In this document: piece after piece, positions 49,096-61,511 of the stretch
How the letters are laid out: each line of letters opens with the position of its first letter
Numbering within the stretch: the stretch's first letter is position 1
NCBI GenBank assembly: GCA_028023455.1
Contig: JAQFVV010000012.1
Location: forward strand, 15,950,364 to 16,014,363
Direction of reading: 5' to 3'
DNA: 64,000 nucleotides
Origin: Epiperipatus broadwayi
Lineage: Eukaryota; Onychophora; Udeonychophora; Euonychophora; Peripatidae
The notes under the pieces: generated by a model
The model's input: the letters and a program-made list of their open reading frames with translations, nothing else
What the model was told of the DNA's origin: nothing
Databases searched by the model: none
Translations under genes and position numbers: made by a program

Positions 49096-50220
49096 AGTGT
49101 TGTTTTGTAATATAATTAAGGTTCTAATTTTGATTTTTTAAAATTATAAGCATTATTCATAATAAATACTATAATATTTGTATAAAAAAGAAAAAAAATT
49201 AACTGTAGATACAAAAATGGAACTTCTAACTAGGATCAGTTGATTATTTTAAGTAAAATTACAATGTTATTGTAATGAAATAAATTTAATTTTTTTTATT
49301 ACAAGCATTATTTATATGTATTATAATATGTGTATTAAAAAAGTAGAAAAATAATAACCATAGACTGCAAAAGAGAAATAAAATTACTTACATTTACATG
49401 ATTTGGGGTAGAGATGTCACTCCAAAAAATATAAGAAAAAATCAAACTAATTTAATTTTACAGAATACAAATAACTCCTAGAAAGATACCGAAATCAACA
49501 CTTGTTTAATTTATAAAATTCTGTAAAATTAAGGCAAATGAATATTTCTACCAGCATCACATACCTCTTTTAGCTATTGAGAGTTAATTTATGTTTTCCA
49601 GATACTGTATCTTTGAAGTTATCTAAATAATTATAAAATAAAGATGTATCCATCTTTGTATATTTGATTGCCATATTACTGCATTTCTTCCCTCTTATTT
49701 TTATTAATGCAATTTATAATAGACACTTTTTCCTACAAAGAAATAATTTTTTTGTGAATATTTTCGCAAAATGCTGAAATATATGAATTTGGTCAAGTTT
49801 TATATTAGAGGAACATTAGTTATAATTTTCTGTACAACTATTTGCCATCAATTTTAATTATTTTATGCATTGTGTTACTTTATTTTGAAAAGTTTCAGAG
49901 ATAAAAATTTAAATATTTTCACTATTTTAAAGTACACTTATTTAAAATCTTTTTTTTTCCCCTGCCAAATGAATCTTTTTATTTCATATAGTCTCAAATG
50001 ATGTGTGTCTGCAATGTTAAATGAATTTCACAAATGTTTTAACTGCAAAACAACACTGAGTTCACATTTTGACTGCAATACAATATATAATTGAAAAAAA
50101 TATTTCTAATGTATTATATTTGTAATTGTGTTTCAGGACGTGATTTCTGATAGTCATTATTAATTTTTTATTGTGTATGATTCTATCTATTTCTTTTAAG
50201 TTAAATATGTATCATTTTAG

Positions 50221-50355
50221 ACTGCAGAACGTGCATTAATTGAAAGCATTGGTGATAAGCTCAAGGTTCAATTCCTGGGAAATGCTCCAGCTGGTGTTTA
50301 CCAGTATCAATATGGAAAAAAACTTAAAGAATTGCAAAAGACAAATGGGATCAAA
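50221..50355 (+). CDS. MRPL46: MRPL46 internal exon (Nudix-like domain, LGNAP motif)
   Basis: Third visible exon of mL46: 45 codons in phase 0, beginning TAERALIE and including the family landmark FLGNAPAG followed by a Tyr-rich strand (VYQYQYGKK) and ending TNGIK. The acceptor is TTTTAG at 50215-50220 and the donor GTAAGT at 50356. In vertebrate MRPL46 the T-A-E-R-T-L and F-L-G-N-A-P-x-G-x-Y segments follow directly after the W-Q-P-G-E-T-L-R motif, as here. The remaining C-terminal part of the domain (about 50 residues in the family) was not found in 50356-64000, so the last exon is probably beyond the window. A 9.5-kb foldback structure starts only 108 bp downstream of the donor. Confidence 0.93.
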
Positions 50356-50463
50356 GTAAGTTTTATGTATATTTTACATTTTTACAAGTGTATAGTGCAG
50401 GCATATAGACAATTGTTTTCATTAAAGAATGCATTTATATAAAATAATAAATTTTATCATATA

Positions 50464-53400
50464 CACTCACTTCCAGGAAATATAATATATAATAAAATAG
50501 GACTAGCTCAGATAAATGGTTATGCTTGGCTAAAATACATATAATTAATAATAAAGATATTCTACGATACTATCTATTATTTAACTAGCTCTAACTAATA
50601 AAAAATAATAATATAGTTCGGTTTATAAATTAAATAAATAAAATATTAATACCATCATGAGACATGAAGTGAAGTACAAATAGCAATATGAATTACATTG
50701 AACCAATATCCCACAGGATACTACCTCAATGGCATAAGAATACTATCCCCTCTATTATTTCAAATAATAATAAATACATAGCATTCTTACGACTTTAAAA
50801 TAATAACCAATTAAATATAATGCTAATAAATAAATCCTAATCTCTTTATTCAAAATAATACAATTATAGTAATCTCAGGTTCTTTGAACTAATTCTACTC
50901 AATTTATAATCTTCTGTAGCCAAGTATGATAAGGGATTTTATATCACCTTCAACTACACCTAACTAATAATAATAAATAATAACAATCATCTTCAATGTA
51001 TAATTCAATCTTATCTAATTTTCCTTGTTATAGTAATTATCAATAATAATAATAATAAATAACATAGCATAATCTTTTAGCTTTCATGTGGAATCTTAAA
51101 TATAATATGTGGTATAATCTGAGATAACGGATAGTATTATAATTCTGTGTAATAAATTATATAATTAATTTATGACCATAATGATAATGTAAATGAAATT
51201 TCTCAAATGAATCATATCAAGAAAATACTATAATTCTTAAAAGTAAATAATCATATTTATACTGTGCAAATATTATGTTTGGTTTATCTATCTTGAAATC
51301 ATGGGTGTATGTTGTGAAAAAATCGATATGACACAAACAATTTTTAAAAACAAATTTAAATTTTTTTTATTATAACACTTTTAACAAAATAAACTATATA
51401 CACTATTTACAATTAAAGAATCTTGGCTAATTACATACTTCATCATTTCCAAAAACAAAAAAAAAAAATAAAATCTAAAGTACCTAAGCCTTCACTCCAA
51501 CTTAGAACTTTTATATATTTTTAAAATATTCACAATAATATTACCAATAATATTCATGGATACACTTATAGCTTAAAAATATATTGTCCAATTGAATTAT
51601 ATTATAATATGTTTCCATAAAACATATTCAAATTATGAAAACATAAACATAAACTACAGAAGTAGCACTTAGTACATGTCTATAGATTTTGTACTCAATT
51701 ACTTAAATAACTTTTATTATGATAGTGCTTACATTATCAAATATATATTATAACGATCCGGAAAAAGGACTTAACGTAATCTGCACTACAGGGCGCCACT
51801 AGGCATTTGAACCTAGAAAATTTATAAAGTAGGCAGATACGTAAGTCAAAAAAAAAAAATTATTTTATTTTATATATTTTGATTCCGGTCATTAACCTAT
51901 TGTCACTAGCTCAGTGGAATAGCAGAGATTTATATTTTATAATAAATTCTTATCTAAGAATATATAAAAAAGAATAAAATAAGCCACTGCCAGTAATTAT
52001 ACACACAAACATTTATTTACGCACATATATATATAAAATTTAACATTATTATTTTAGTGTGTTTACTTTAACATTTAACATTATTTTTAACTTTTATTTT
52101 TAGATTTTAATTTACATTTTAATTTTTATACTATTATAAGTTCGCACAGATGGATTTATAAAAGTTTGTTTTATAATGTTGAGTATAGATCGGTTACATA
52201 GATTACATGGTCAAAAACATTTCAAAATAAACATAAGCGATCAAAATATAAAATCATTGGTGGAATTGCAGAGGGAAATTTATAAGAAACCCAATGGCAT
52301 TTATCATAAGATGCCACAGAGACACCAATAACTTAAAAGACATCCGACATAAATACATCTTAGATACTCACCGTAAGGTATCAGTATTTACCGAATGTCT
52401 ATATATTTTGATCAAATATGAAAACCAAAAACATAATTAACCGGTAACGAACCCATGCAAGCGTCTATACCCAACTTAAATTTAATGCATTTTTATTTAG
52501 AGTGTCGAGTATGAATAGACTACATAGATTGCATTTGAAAAGAAAATATTCTATCCTTGTTTAACCTTAGGCCAAAAGTTCGCAGTCAAACCAACTTCAA
52601 TCCATCTGATATATCGATGTATTCAATGTAATACGACTACGACAGCACAAATAGGTTAAGAGAAGAAATTGCCTTTCGTCAGATAGGAATACTACATCTA
52701 TCTGACGATAAGAGCAATAAAAAAAAAACTCCATAGGAAAAGACTGCGGTCATTTTGCCGACTTACGATCGCATTCCATAGGCAAAAAAAAAGTGTGCGG
52801 CGTGAAAAGCGATTCTGCCCGTAGCGAATCTCGTACTACATCTACTAATTACACCAATATATCCAATCCATTGACCTAATTCAACTACGAAACAAATAAC
52901 CTAAGATTACCCTCCCCTAATATAACTTTACAAATCTATATAGCCATTCACGCCCGACTTAAGTTTAACATTTATATAATTTAATTTATCGCAAAACAAA
53001 AATCATAAATAAAACTTAAAGAACAAAAAAAAATAAATGGAAATGATTTTACAAAAAAGAAATACATCAAATAAAATTATAACTAATTAATAAATAATTT
53101 AGTTTGGTCAGATAGGAATCTATTTCTATTTTTTTTTAAATATGGAAAGTTTTTAATTTAATGTTCATGAATTATCTAAAGTTCTTACGGTTTTAAAAGG
53201 TCCATAATTTGTAGTTGTTTGTAATTTTGAACGGGAATTCCCACGCCGTCCTGAAGATATTGGTATCCAGTTAGCCGTTGTTTTTTATTTATCCAGGAGG
53301 TCTTTTACTTTAGCTGGTCCTTAATGTAGAAAACGATCGGTCATTTCTCTTTCTTTTTTTTAAACAACTGAAGGAATTGAAAGTGCGTCTTTCAATTCCT

Positions 53401-54927
53401 TCTCCTCCAACCCTCTCCAACTTAACACATATCTGTCCTCTCGTAATAACTAACTAATAATTTCCAAACTTTTCCTTTTATATTAATTTTAAGGATTCAA
53501 TTGACATTATGTCATCGATGTGATGGTCCTTTCGCTGAGGTCCGATTCCATTGTTTTTCTCTCCTATCTGACCTTTGCTTATACATTTTAAATGCCCAAG
53601 GGCTAGTTTATATTTAACTAATTAAAACAATCATTTCCATTTTTCAATAACACCAATTAATTTGTTTTCCAAACTTAAAGATATATTTTTATCTCTAAAT
53701 CTTTTTAAGTTTTTGCTTTTAAAATACCTTTTCTATTTTTAATAAAGTTTTATTTTAATAATTTTTTTTTTTTATCTGTGCGATTATATATATATATTTG
53801 AGTTTAGATGATATTTAATTTCAATTTTTAATTCTTAAACAAAAGAAGTTTTTATTTGCGAACTTTTCTTTTTTCGTGTTTAATAAAAAAAAACAATGTA
53901 ACGATGTCTGTGCCCGTTACAATATATATATATATTCATTTCGGTTCATTACTAAATAAGTGGACTCAATAAATAATATAATTAATATACTTTATACATC
54001 TTGCTTGATATTACTTTCAATAATAATTCCTATGTGTATGTTAATGCGTATTCTAAACATAAAAATCATATTTATAAAATATAATTACTTGTTCTATTCT
54101 ATGTTGTTTCTCTGGATACACTAAAAATATGCATTACAAATATGATAAAAAAATTCAAAATTATTCAAAAAGTTTTGTGAATAATTTTATTATCACTTCT
54201 ATATTTCTATAAAATAGTTTACCAAAATATGGAAATATTTATGATTTTTTTATCCTTATTTTTAATTTTACTCTCAATCTCATTTGTATTTAATCCAACA
54301 TAATTCACAGCAAGAAAAACCCATCTTATCCTCTTCCAAAATAACGATCCTTCAATTCCAAAATTATTTATTATTCTACCTCAAAATACAGTTCTGTACG
54401 ATGCAATATCTTAGAAATTATGATAGCGATCAGATGCGTAGGTATGAAGAACAAACTAGAATATCAACTCAATAGTATAAACGTATAAGATAGTCAACAT
54501 GGCAACAGTGCAATAAAGAAAAGAGGCATGACTTCTTTGTCTAATAACCTCCACTAAAAATAATATCCAGGCTATTTATTCAGCTTTTTGGAACATTAAT
54601 ATTCAGTACAAAGGAAAAAACACTGCCATGGAAATATACAAATTACAGGGCTTCGTTATCTGTACCTGCATAATTATTTCTATTCCCCATAAAAACCTAC
54701 ATCTAAGCATCTCTTTGGTTTCTTTGGCATACTCCCAAGTCACTACCATTTAAAATTTCATCATAGATTTATCTATCTATCTACATCGCCAAAATTCTCA
54801 AACATATTTCTAAAAACAATAAATAAAATTCACATATAAATTCAACAATCTAGACTACTCAACAAGAAAAGTTTACTTCTCTTTCAAAAATTTTTCAATA
54901 TAAATACAAATGATTTATATCGATGTA
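50464..54927 (+). repeat. Left arm of foldback structure (contains insertion)
   Basis: Left inverted-repeat arm, beginning at CACTCACTTCCAGG just outside MRPL46 exon 3 and ending at ATCGATGTA. It matches the right arm in reverse complement except that it contains the 2,173-bp element at 51749-53921 and small slippage differences. For example, an A-run at about 51459 faces a G13 run (C13 on the other strand) at 58961-58973. Confidence 0.85.
51749..53921. mobile_element. 2.17-kb insertion with TRTAACG...CGTTACA ends in left foldback arm
   Basis: Left border ATATAT|TATAACGATCCGG, right border GCCCGTTACA|ATATAT. The reverse complement of the right end is TGTAACGGGC, so the termini are an imperfect inverted repeat beginning TG/TA-TAACG and ending CA. 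A 4-bp ATAT duplication is compatible but hidden in a TA-repeat. The interior is more G+C-rich in places (53215-53420). On the minus strand around 53300 to 53130 there is a coding-like stretch containing KTTANWIPISSGRRGNSRSK with nearby stops. It could be a solo LTR or a non-autonomous DNA transposon; I cannot assign the family. Confidence 0.75.
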
Positions 54928-57682
54928 CTAAGTCAATACTTTAATCGTTTTAAAATAATAAGGTTCTTTTACTAAAGAATCATATAAATTATACTCATCA
55001 TTAAATTTATATTACATCAGAAATACAAAATAAAAGTATACATATTTTTTTAAAAATCTAACTCATATAAGTTTTATGTGTGTTTAATGCATTCACACAA
55101 ATCCATACGTTCATACAATAATACTATAAGTACTCCAAGCAATCTAAAGAAAATAAAATAAATACATCATAAAAAAAAAATTAATATTTTATAACTTTTA
55201 TCCATAGTGATAATTTTTCTAGTTGATCACTTTTAGATGTTTTCTTGGTCCACATTTAATAAAATATTACATAATATAAGCATTTATTCAGCAACTATCA
55301 TACTTAAAAATATTTTTTTTAAAAAAAAACTTTATAGAAAAAAATTAAGTATTCTTTACGATAATTATAATACTATATTAGTAAATATTTTTATATGTAA
55401 TTTTCCTGTCTACAATTATAATAATAAAAAACTTAATATTATTATTAGTTCATAAAATAATGAAACCATAGCTACATAAAATCCCAGTCCATGATAAGCA
55501 CTCATTTTCCTCCGCCGCACGTTGCTACAACAACCATTGTCTTAACACTTATGAACAAAACTTTCTCCCCCACACAACGCATGATCAGTTGATTAAAAAA
55601 AAAAATGATGAAAACAAAAAATGAAAACGAAAAGAAAGAAAGTCGACTTTTAAAATCTGGATTCATCTATAAAAATCATCATTAATCTCTTCTTGAAAGT
55701 TTATAAAAATTATAATCCTATATTAATATCTTTCAGAATAATAACTATTAAAGATGATAATAATTTATAATGTTTAAAAATAATTCTCCGGAGTTTGTCT
55801 TGTTCCACAGGATCCTTTATTGGCTTCTAATTTCTCTGACACGGTGATATGGATTCGGGCGTATTAATATGAAAATTATGCATTTTCATTCCATGGAAAT
55901 TGGCATTTAATCATCTAATAAAGCTAGCATAAAGTTATTTCATCAGGATAAGTTTAATTATCTAAGTATTTTTCTTTTCCAGTTAATAATTTCCAATATC
56001 GTTTTTTTTAAAAAAAAAATTAAATAATTGCGGTCTTCTTAATAGTGATAGCTTGTCTTATAAAATATGTTTGCAGTAACTTTAATCTTTATTTCCATCA
56101 TTTCGGAATATAAGTTCAGAATAAATCCTTAAAAGAATATTTTCTTTAAAAAAACATTTACTGCAACTCTTTATTAAAAACAATATATTTTCAAAATATT
56201 GAAAAATTAAGTCTTTACCGTTGCTTTGCTTTTTAGATAAGGCTATCTTTTTTCACAATAAAATGCATTCACATTTAATTTCTCATAAACTTTTCTATTT
56301 AATTTTCTACACAATGTCTGAAATATTAATGTGACCAATAAAATATATTTCTTCATTAATAATTTTAAAAATATATTTTCACTTAATGACTGTAACTTCC
56401 TCCTTTCTTTCCACAGGTATACAATTACTTTTGGTATGAATTCCATAGTTATTGTTACACCAATTAAGTTTCAATAAAACACTTGATAGGGAATCTTGGT
56501 TGCTTTTAACAGTGCATGACTTAAACTTGATAAATTTATAGTTTTTTTAATACTCTTTTTTTAAAAATAATTCCAATTAGTACACTATACAATACTTTAC
56601 TATTTTAAAAAATAAATTATTAAGAGAGTTACTTTAAAACACAAAAATTGACCTTTAAAGCACCTAACTGACTGATTAAAAAGCACACACAGAAACAAGT
56701 GAACATCTGCTTTTATATCAAAATAAATTGATAATTTTATTGGCTGATTAGACTTTAGCCGATGATCTAATTTACATATAACTTTAAGATTGCACAATTA
56801 AAAATAAAAATGATGACTCATCAAATATATTAATTGTGACATTATTTAATTCTGAACTAATTTTATATTTTTGTTTAAACAAATCAAATATTAAAATAGC
56901 ATTTTAAAAATATTTTATTAATCTATTCAACATTTAGTTTTTAATGTATCTATTTTTAAAAATCAAATTTTACTAACTACATTCGTTTTAAAATCTTATT
57001 AAATATTTTATAATAGCTAATTTTTTATCTTGTGATAGACAAATAAATATTTCAATCTTATAGTACAATTCTAAAGCAATTTTGAAACTTTATTAGACAA
57101 ACTTGTAAGCACACAAGTATGAATATTTACATGTCACATGACTTAAACCCAGACAGAATGTATCAATTTTTTACTGTCTACTAACAAAAATAAATGTTTA
57201 ATTGCAAAAAAATATATTAGAAAATAATAATATAATAACAGAATTTGGAATAATTTTGATACTATAAAACTAAATACATTTGTTCCCACAAAATATTACA
57301 TTTTTAAATAAATAAATTTTTAATACAACTATTAAATATAATTTTCATTTTAAAATATACTATTTATTTAATTGTAAGTTATTACTTTTAAAATTTAGCT
57401 TTAAATACTTATTTAAAAGACTTATTAATACACTATTTTATTATGGCCAGTTCTTCCAACCATACAAAATTACACTTTAGCTTTATTTGACTATTTTTAA
57501 TACATTAGTATAGCTTTATGCGTTTAATATTCTCATTTTACTTTAACTAAGCTTTTAAAAACATTGTCAACATAATATAGTAGTCATACTAAATAAAATA
57601 TATATTTAATTTAAAATTTTTAGAAAATTAACTAAATAAATTCATTTGGACCTAAACAAAAGGGTACATATGCACCCTTTTG
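54928..57682. other. Unique spacer between the foldback arms
   Basis: 2,755 bp of A+T-rich sequence, not repeated in the window. The open frames are short (up to 72 codons) and have no motif I recognise; no transposase residues could be found. A block at 55490-55590 (CCGCCGCACGTTGCTAC) is richer in G+C. The spacer may hold remains of the element's coding region or host DNA. Confidence 0.4.
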
Positions 57683-59950
57683 TACATCGGTGCAAATCAT
57701 TTGTATTTTATTGATGAATTTTTGAGAGTGAAATAACCTTTTCTTGTTGAATCGTCTAGATTGTTGAATTTATATGTGAATTTTATTTATTGTTTTTAGA
57801 AATATGTTTGAGAATTTTGGCGATGTAGATAGATAAATCTATAAAGAAATTTTAAAGTGGTAGTGACTTGGGAGTATTAAAAAGAAACCAAAGGGATGCT
57901 TAGATGTAGATTTTTCTTTGGGAATAGTAATTTTATTATCTTAATAATTATGCAGGTACAGATAACGAAGCCCTGTAACTTGTATATTTCCATGGACAGT
58001 GTTTTCCTTTGTATTGAATATTAATGTTCTGAAAAGTTGAATAAATAGCTTGGACATTATTTTTAGTGGAGGTTATTAGACAGAGAAGTCATACCTCTTT
58101 TTCTTATTGCACTGTTGTCATGTTGACTATCTTATATGTTTATACTATTGAGTTAATACTTTAGTTTGTTTTTCATACCTATGCATCTGATCGCTATCAT
58201 AATTTCTAAGATATTGCATCGTACAGAACTGTATTTTGAGGGAGAATAATAAATAATTTTGGAGTTATAGAGTTATTTTGGAAGAGGATAAGATAGGTTT
58301 TTCTTGCTTTGAATTATGATGAGGTTAAATACAAATGAGATTGGAAGTAAAATTAAAAATAAGGATAAAGATTCATAAAATTTTCCGTATTTCAGTAAAC
58401 TATTTTTATAAAAATATAAGTGATAATAAAATTGTTCATGAAATTTTTGAATAATTTTTTGAATGTTTTTATCTTACATGTAATGCATATTTTTAGTGGA
58501 TAATACATTTAGAGAAACGTAGAATAGAACAAGTAATTATATTTTATAAATATTATTTTTATGTTTAGAATACGCATTAACACACACGTAGAAATTGAAA
58601 ATAATACCAAGCAAGATGTATAAAGTATATTAATTATATTATTTATTGAGTCCACTTATTTAGAAATGAACCGAAATATAATTTTTTTTTTTGATAATAT
58701 CAGCTCTATCATGATAAAAGTTATTCAAATAATTGAGTATAAACTGATAGACATGTATTGAAATAAGTGCTACTTCTATAGTTTATGTTTTTCATAATAT
58801 GAATATGTTTTATGGAAACATATTATAATTCAATTGGACAATATAGTTTTAAGCTATAAGTGTATCCATGAATATTATTGGTAATATTATTGCGAATATT
58901 TTCCAAAAAATATAACAAGTTCCAAGTCGGAGTGAAGGCTTAGGTACTTCAATTTTATTTGGGGGGGGGGGGGATAAAGAAGTATGTAACAATCCAAGAT
59001 TATTTTAATTGTAAATAATGTACATAGTTTATTTTGTTAAAAGTGTTATAATAAAATTTTGTTAAACTTGTTTTTATAAATTTGTGTTATATTGATTTTT
59101 TCACAACATACAATCATGATCTTAAGATAGATAAACCAAACATAATATTTGCACTGTATAAATATGATTATTTTCTTTAAGAATTATAGTGTTTCTTAAT
59201 ATGATTTATTTGAGAAATTTCATTCACATTATCATTATGGTCATAAATTAATTATATAATTTATTACACAGACTATCTGTTGCCACATATTCTCAGATTA
59301 TACCACATATTTTATTTAAGATATCACATAAAAGCTAAAAAATTATTGCTATATTATTTATTTATTGTTATTATTATCATCGATAATTGCCATAACATTG
59401 AAAGTAGATGAAATTGAATTATATGTTGAAGATTATTATTATGATTATTATTTATTTATTATTGTTAGGTGTAGTTGAGGGTGATACAAAACCCCTTATC
59501 ATGCTTGACTACATAAAATTATAAGTTGAGTAAAATTAGTTTAGAGAACCTGAGATTATTATTATTATATTATTTTGAATAAAGAGATTAGGATTTATTT
59601 ATTAGTATTATATTTGACTGATTATTATTTTAAAGTCATAAGAATGCTATGGATTTATTATTATTTGAGATAATAGGGGGGGGATAGTATTCTTATGTCA
59701 TTGAGGTTGTATCCTGTGGGATATTGGCCCAATGTAATTCAAATTGCCACTTGTATCTCACTTCATGGTCTCGTGATTTAATTAATATTTATTTATTTTA
59801 TAAAACCGAACCATATTATTTTTTATTAGTTAGAACTAGTTAAATAATAGTAACATAGAATATCTTTATTATCGATTAGAAGCATTTTAGCCGAGCATAA
59901 CCATTTATCTGAGCTAGTCCTATTTTATTATATTTTCCTGGAAGTGAGGG
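57683..59950 (-). repeat. Right arm of foldback structure (empty of insertion)
   Basis: Right inverted-repeat arm. It begins at TACATCGGTG, next to a small hairpin at 57660-57684 (AAAAGGGTACATATGCACCC), and ends at GGAAGTGAGGG followed by TA. At 58675-58700 it reads continuously through the site where the left arm carries the 2.17-kb insertion, showing the ancestral empty site. Confidence 0.85.
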
Positions 59951-59952
59951 TA

Positions 59953-60575
59953 CAATATATATATATGAGAAATTGTTTTAGAAATAAAACAGGTTTTGTA
60001 GAACCCTTAAAAATTGCCAAATATAAATCTCTGCACTTATATGTTGGTCTATTTCTATCATCTAACATTAAATATCGAATGTCTTTAGAAAAAATTTTAA
60101 ACTATTTTTGTTAGTATTTAACACATTTCTCGTAGTAGTATTCTCTTCTTCAGATATTGCTAGTTTGACCAGTGATGTACTAACGTGGGAATTGAATCTG
60201 GACCTTTAGATTCTTGGATATTGCATTTTAAGGTAACGTTCCAACAAGCAGCTACTCTGCCAAAGATCAAGTACCATGCTAATACTAATACTGGTCAGGC
60301 CAGTAACACCTGCAGAAGAATAGAATAATATTAACTCGAAACATTGTGTTAAGTACTAACCTTTGTGCTATTTATTATTAATAGTTGAATTTAATTGGAA
60401 AATTTAAATAAAATTTAATTTTTTCTAAATACATTCAGTATTTAATGTCAGATGTCGTGATCATAAATCTTCAGGCAAACAATAAATCTCTGCAATTTCA
60501 CTTACTATAAATAGAATGAATGTAAATTCATTATTCAAAGCACAATAGATATGCTAAGATTGTGTTTTTTTTGTA
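59953..60575. other. Anonymous stretch with a tRNA-related SINE-like block
   Basis: No gene. 60150-60330 has higher complexity: GGGAATTGAATCTGGACCTT resembles a reverse-complemented tRNA T-arm/B box, and CCAAAGATCAAGTACC is echoed at 3800-3820 (CCAAGAATCAAGTACC). This is compatible with an old tRNA-derived SINE but too decayed to prove. Confidence 0.3.
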
Positions 60576-61509
60576 CACCTGGGTCTCGTTTTATGCGATA
60601 GATAGGTTTCTCAGAAAACACGTGCAAACAAAATCGCGCAAAAATAGATGTAACTTATATTGAAAAAAGGGAGATGCGGTCTGTGATTTTTCAAAATTTG
60701 CATAAAAGCAAAGCACCAACGTAAAATTACTTTAAAATTCGCGCAAAAAAAAAATAAGGAAATAAAATATGACTAATAAAAAATTTCAAATTTGAAAAAA
60801 ATTGATACAAGACAAACTTTTTTTTAACTATAATATTTAATTTTATTCAAAATAATATATTTTTATGCATAATTTACAGTACAGTAATTTACATTTTTTA
60901 TACACTTTTTAATTATTATAGCTATTTGCCAAAAAGCACGTTTGTTTGCAAACAACTAGTGCCAACTTCACACTCATGTTGTGTCAATGGTTTTCTGGTG
61001 ACAATGTAATTAGTAATTAATCTTTGAGACGATGATTTTATTGTTTATGAAGCTTGCGATATCCAGACATACAACCATTTAGCTCCGTTGGAATTTAAGA
61101 GCACGTTAATGATTAGTGTCATTAATAAGAAAATAATAATTGATTACGTTCTTTTTTAAAAAGCAAAAACAGAATGTGATTTAAAATGCAAAATTAACAT
61201 GCACAATGTTTGAACAAATTTACATTATAATCTTATAAAATTTAATGTGTGTATACATAAAATGTAGAAATCATGATTTTAATTTCATTATTGCATAAAA
61301 TCTTACCATTATAAAGCACTGAAAATATTGAAATTACTAAGATTAAAGTCGAATTCCAATAATGTGTTATTACTTTCAATATAACGTAAGTGCGCGAAAT
61401 GTATTATTCAAAGTAATAGTGCATTATCAGAGTTCGACTTCCGGTGAACCACAAATCGCATAACTTCAAAATCATGTTAAATAAATCTGCGTAAAAAGAG
61501 ACCCAGGTG
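60576..61509. mobile_element. Pogo/Tigger-like non-autonomous DNA transposon
   Basis: 934 bp with terminal inverted repeats: left CACCTGGGTCTCGTTTTATG at 60576, right CGCATAA-like interior then GTAAAAAGAGACCCAGGTG at 61509. TA lies on each side (60574-60575 and 61510-61511), the duplication made by Tc1/mariner/pogo transposases. The start, with CTCGTTTTATGCG and then GATAGGTTTCTC, resembles Tigger-type termini (...CCTCGTTTTATTGCG). An inner inverted repeat lies at 61347-61440 (GTCGAATTCCAATAATG against its complement CATTATCAGAGTTCGAC). No transposase ORF, so it is a MITE-like derivative. Confidence 0.8.
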
Positions 61510-61511
61510 TA

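Larger units (their letters stand above)
26354..50220 (+). other. MRPL46: MRPL46 giant intron (23.9 kb)
   Basis: Intron between the second and third visible exons, GT at 26354 and AG at 50219-50220, with a T-rich acceptor tract. It contains a degenerate Ty3/gypsy pol, an LTR-like block, a gag knuckle fragment, at least five palindromic repeats, a tandem array and a long LINE in the same orientation as the gene. The parts 26354-27770, 32650-33580, 37150-42600 and 47670-48940 have no feature I can name; they are A+T-rich and stop-dense in all frames. Confidence 0.85.
50464..59950. mobile_element. 9.5-kb foldback structure with TA borders
   Basis: Giant inverted repeat. The left arm 50464-54927 (2.29 kb once the 51749-53921 insertion is removed) and right arm 57683-59950 (2.27 kb) are reverse complements over their full length. 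Checked blocks: CACTTCCAGGAAA / TTTCCTGGAAG, AGGACTAGCTCAGATAAATG, GAGTGAAGGCTTAGGTACTT, ACATAATATTTGCACTGTAT and GGCGATGTAGATAGATAAAT. The outer ends CACTCACTTCCAGG and CCCTCACTTCCAGG (complement) are each flanked by TA. The unique spacer 54928-57682 has no recognisable ORF. This fits a foldback-type or long-TIR non-autonomous DNA transposon with TA duplication; a segmental inverted duplication is the alternative. Confidence 0.8.
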
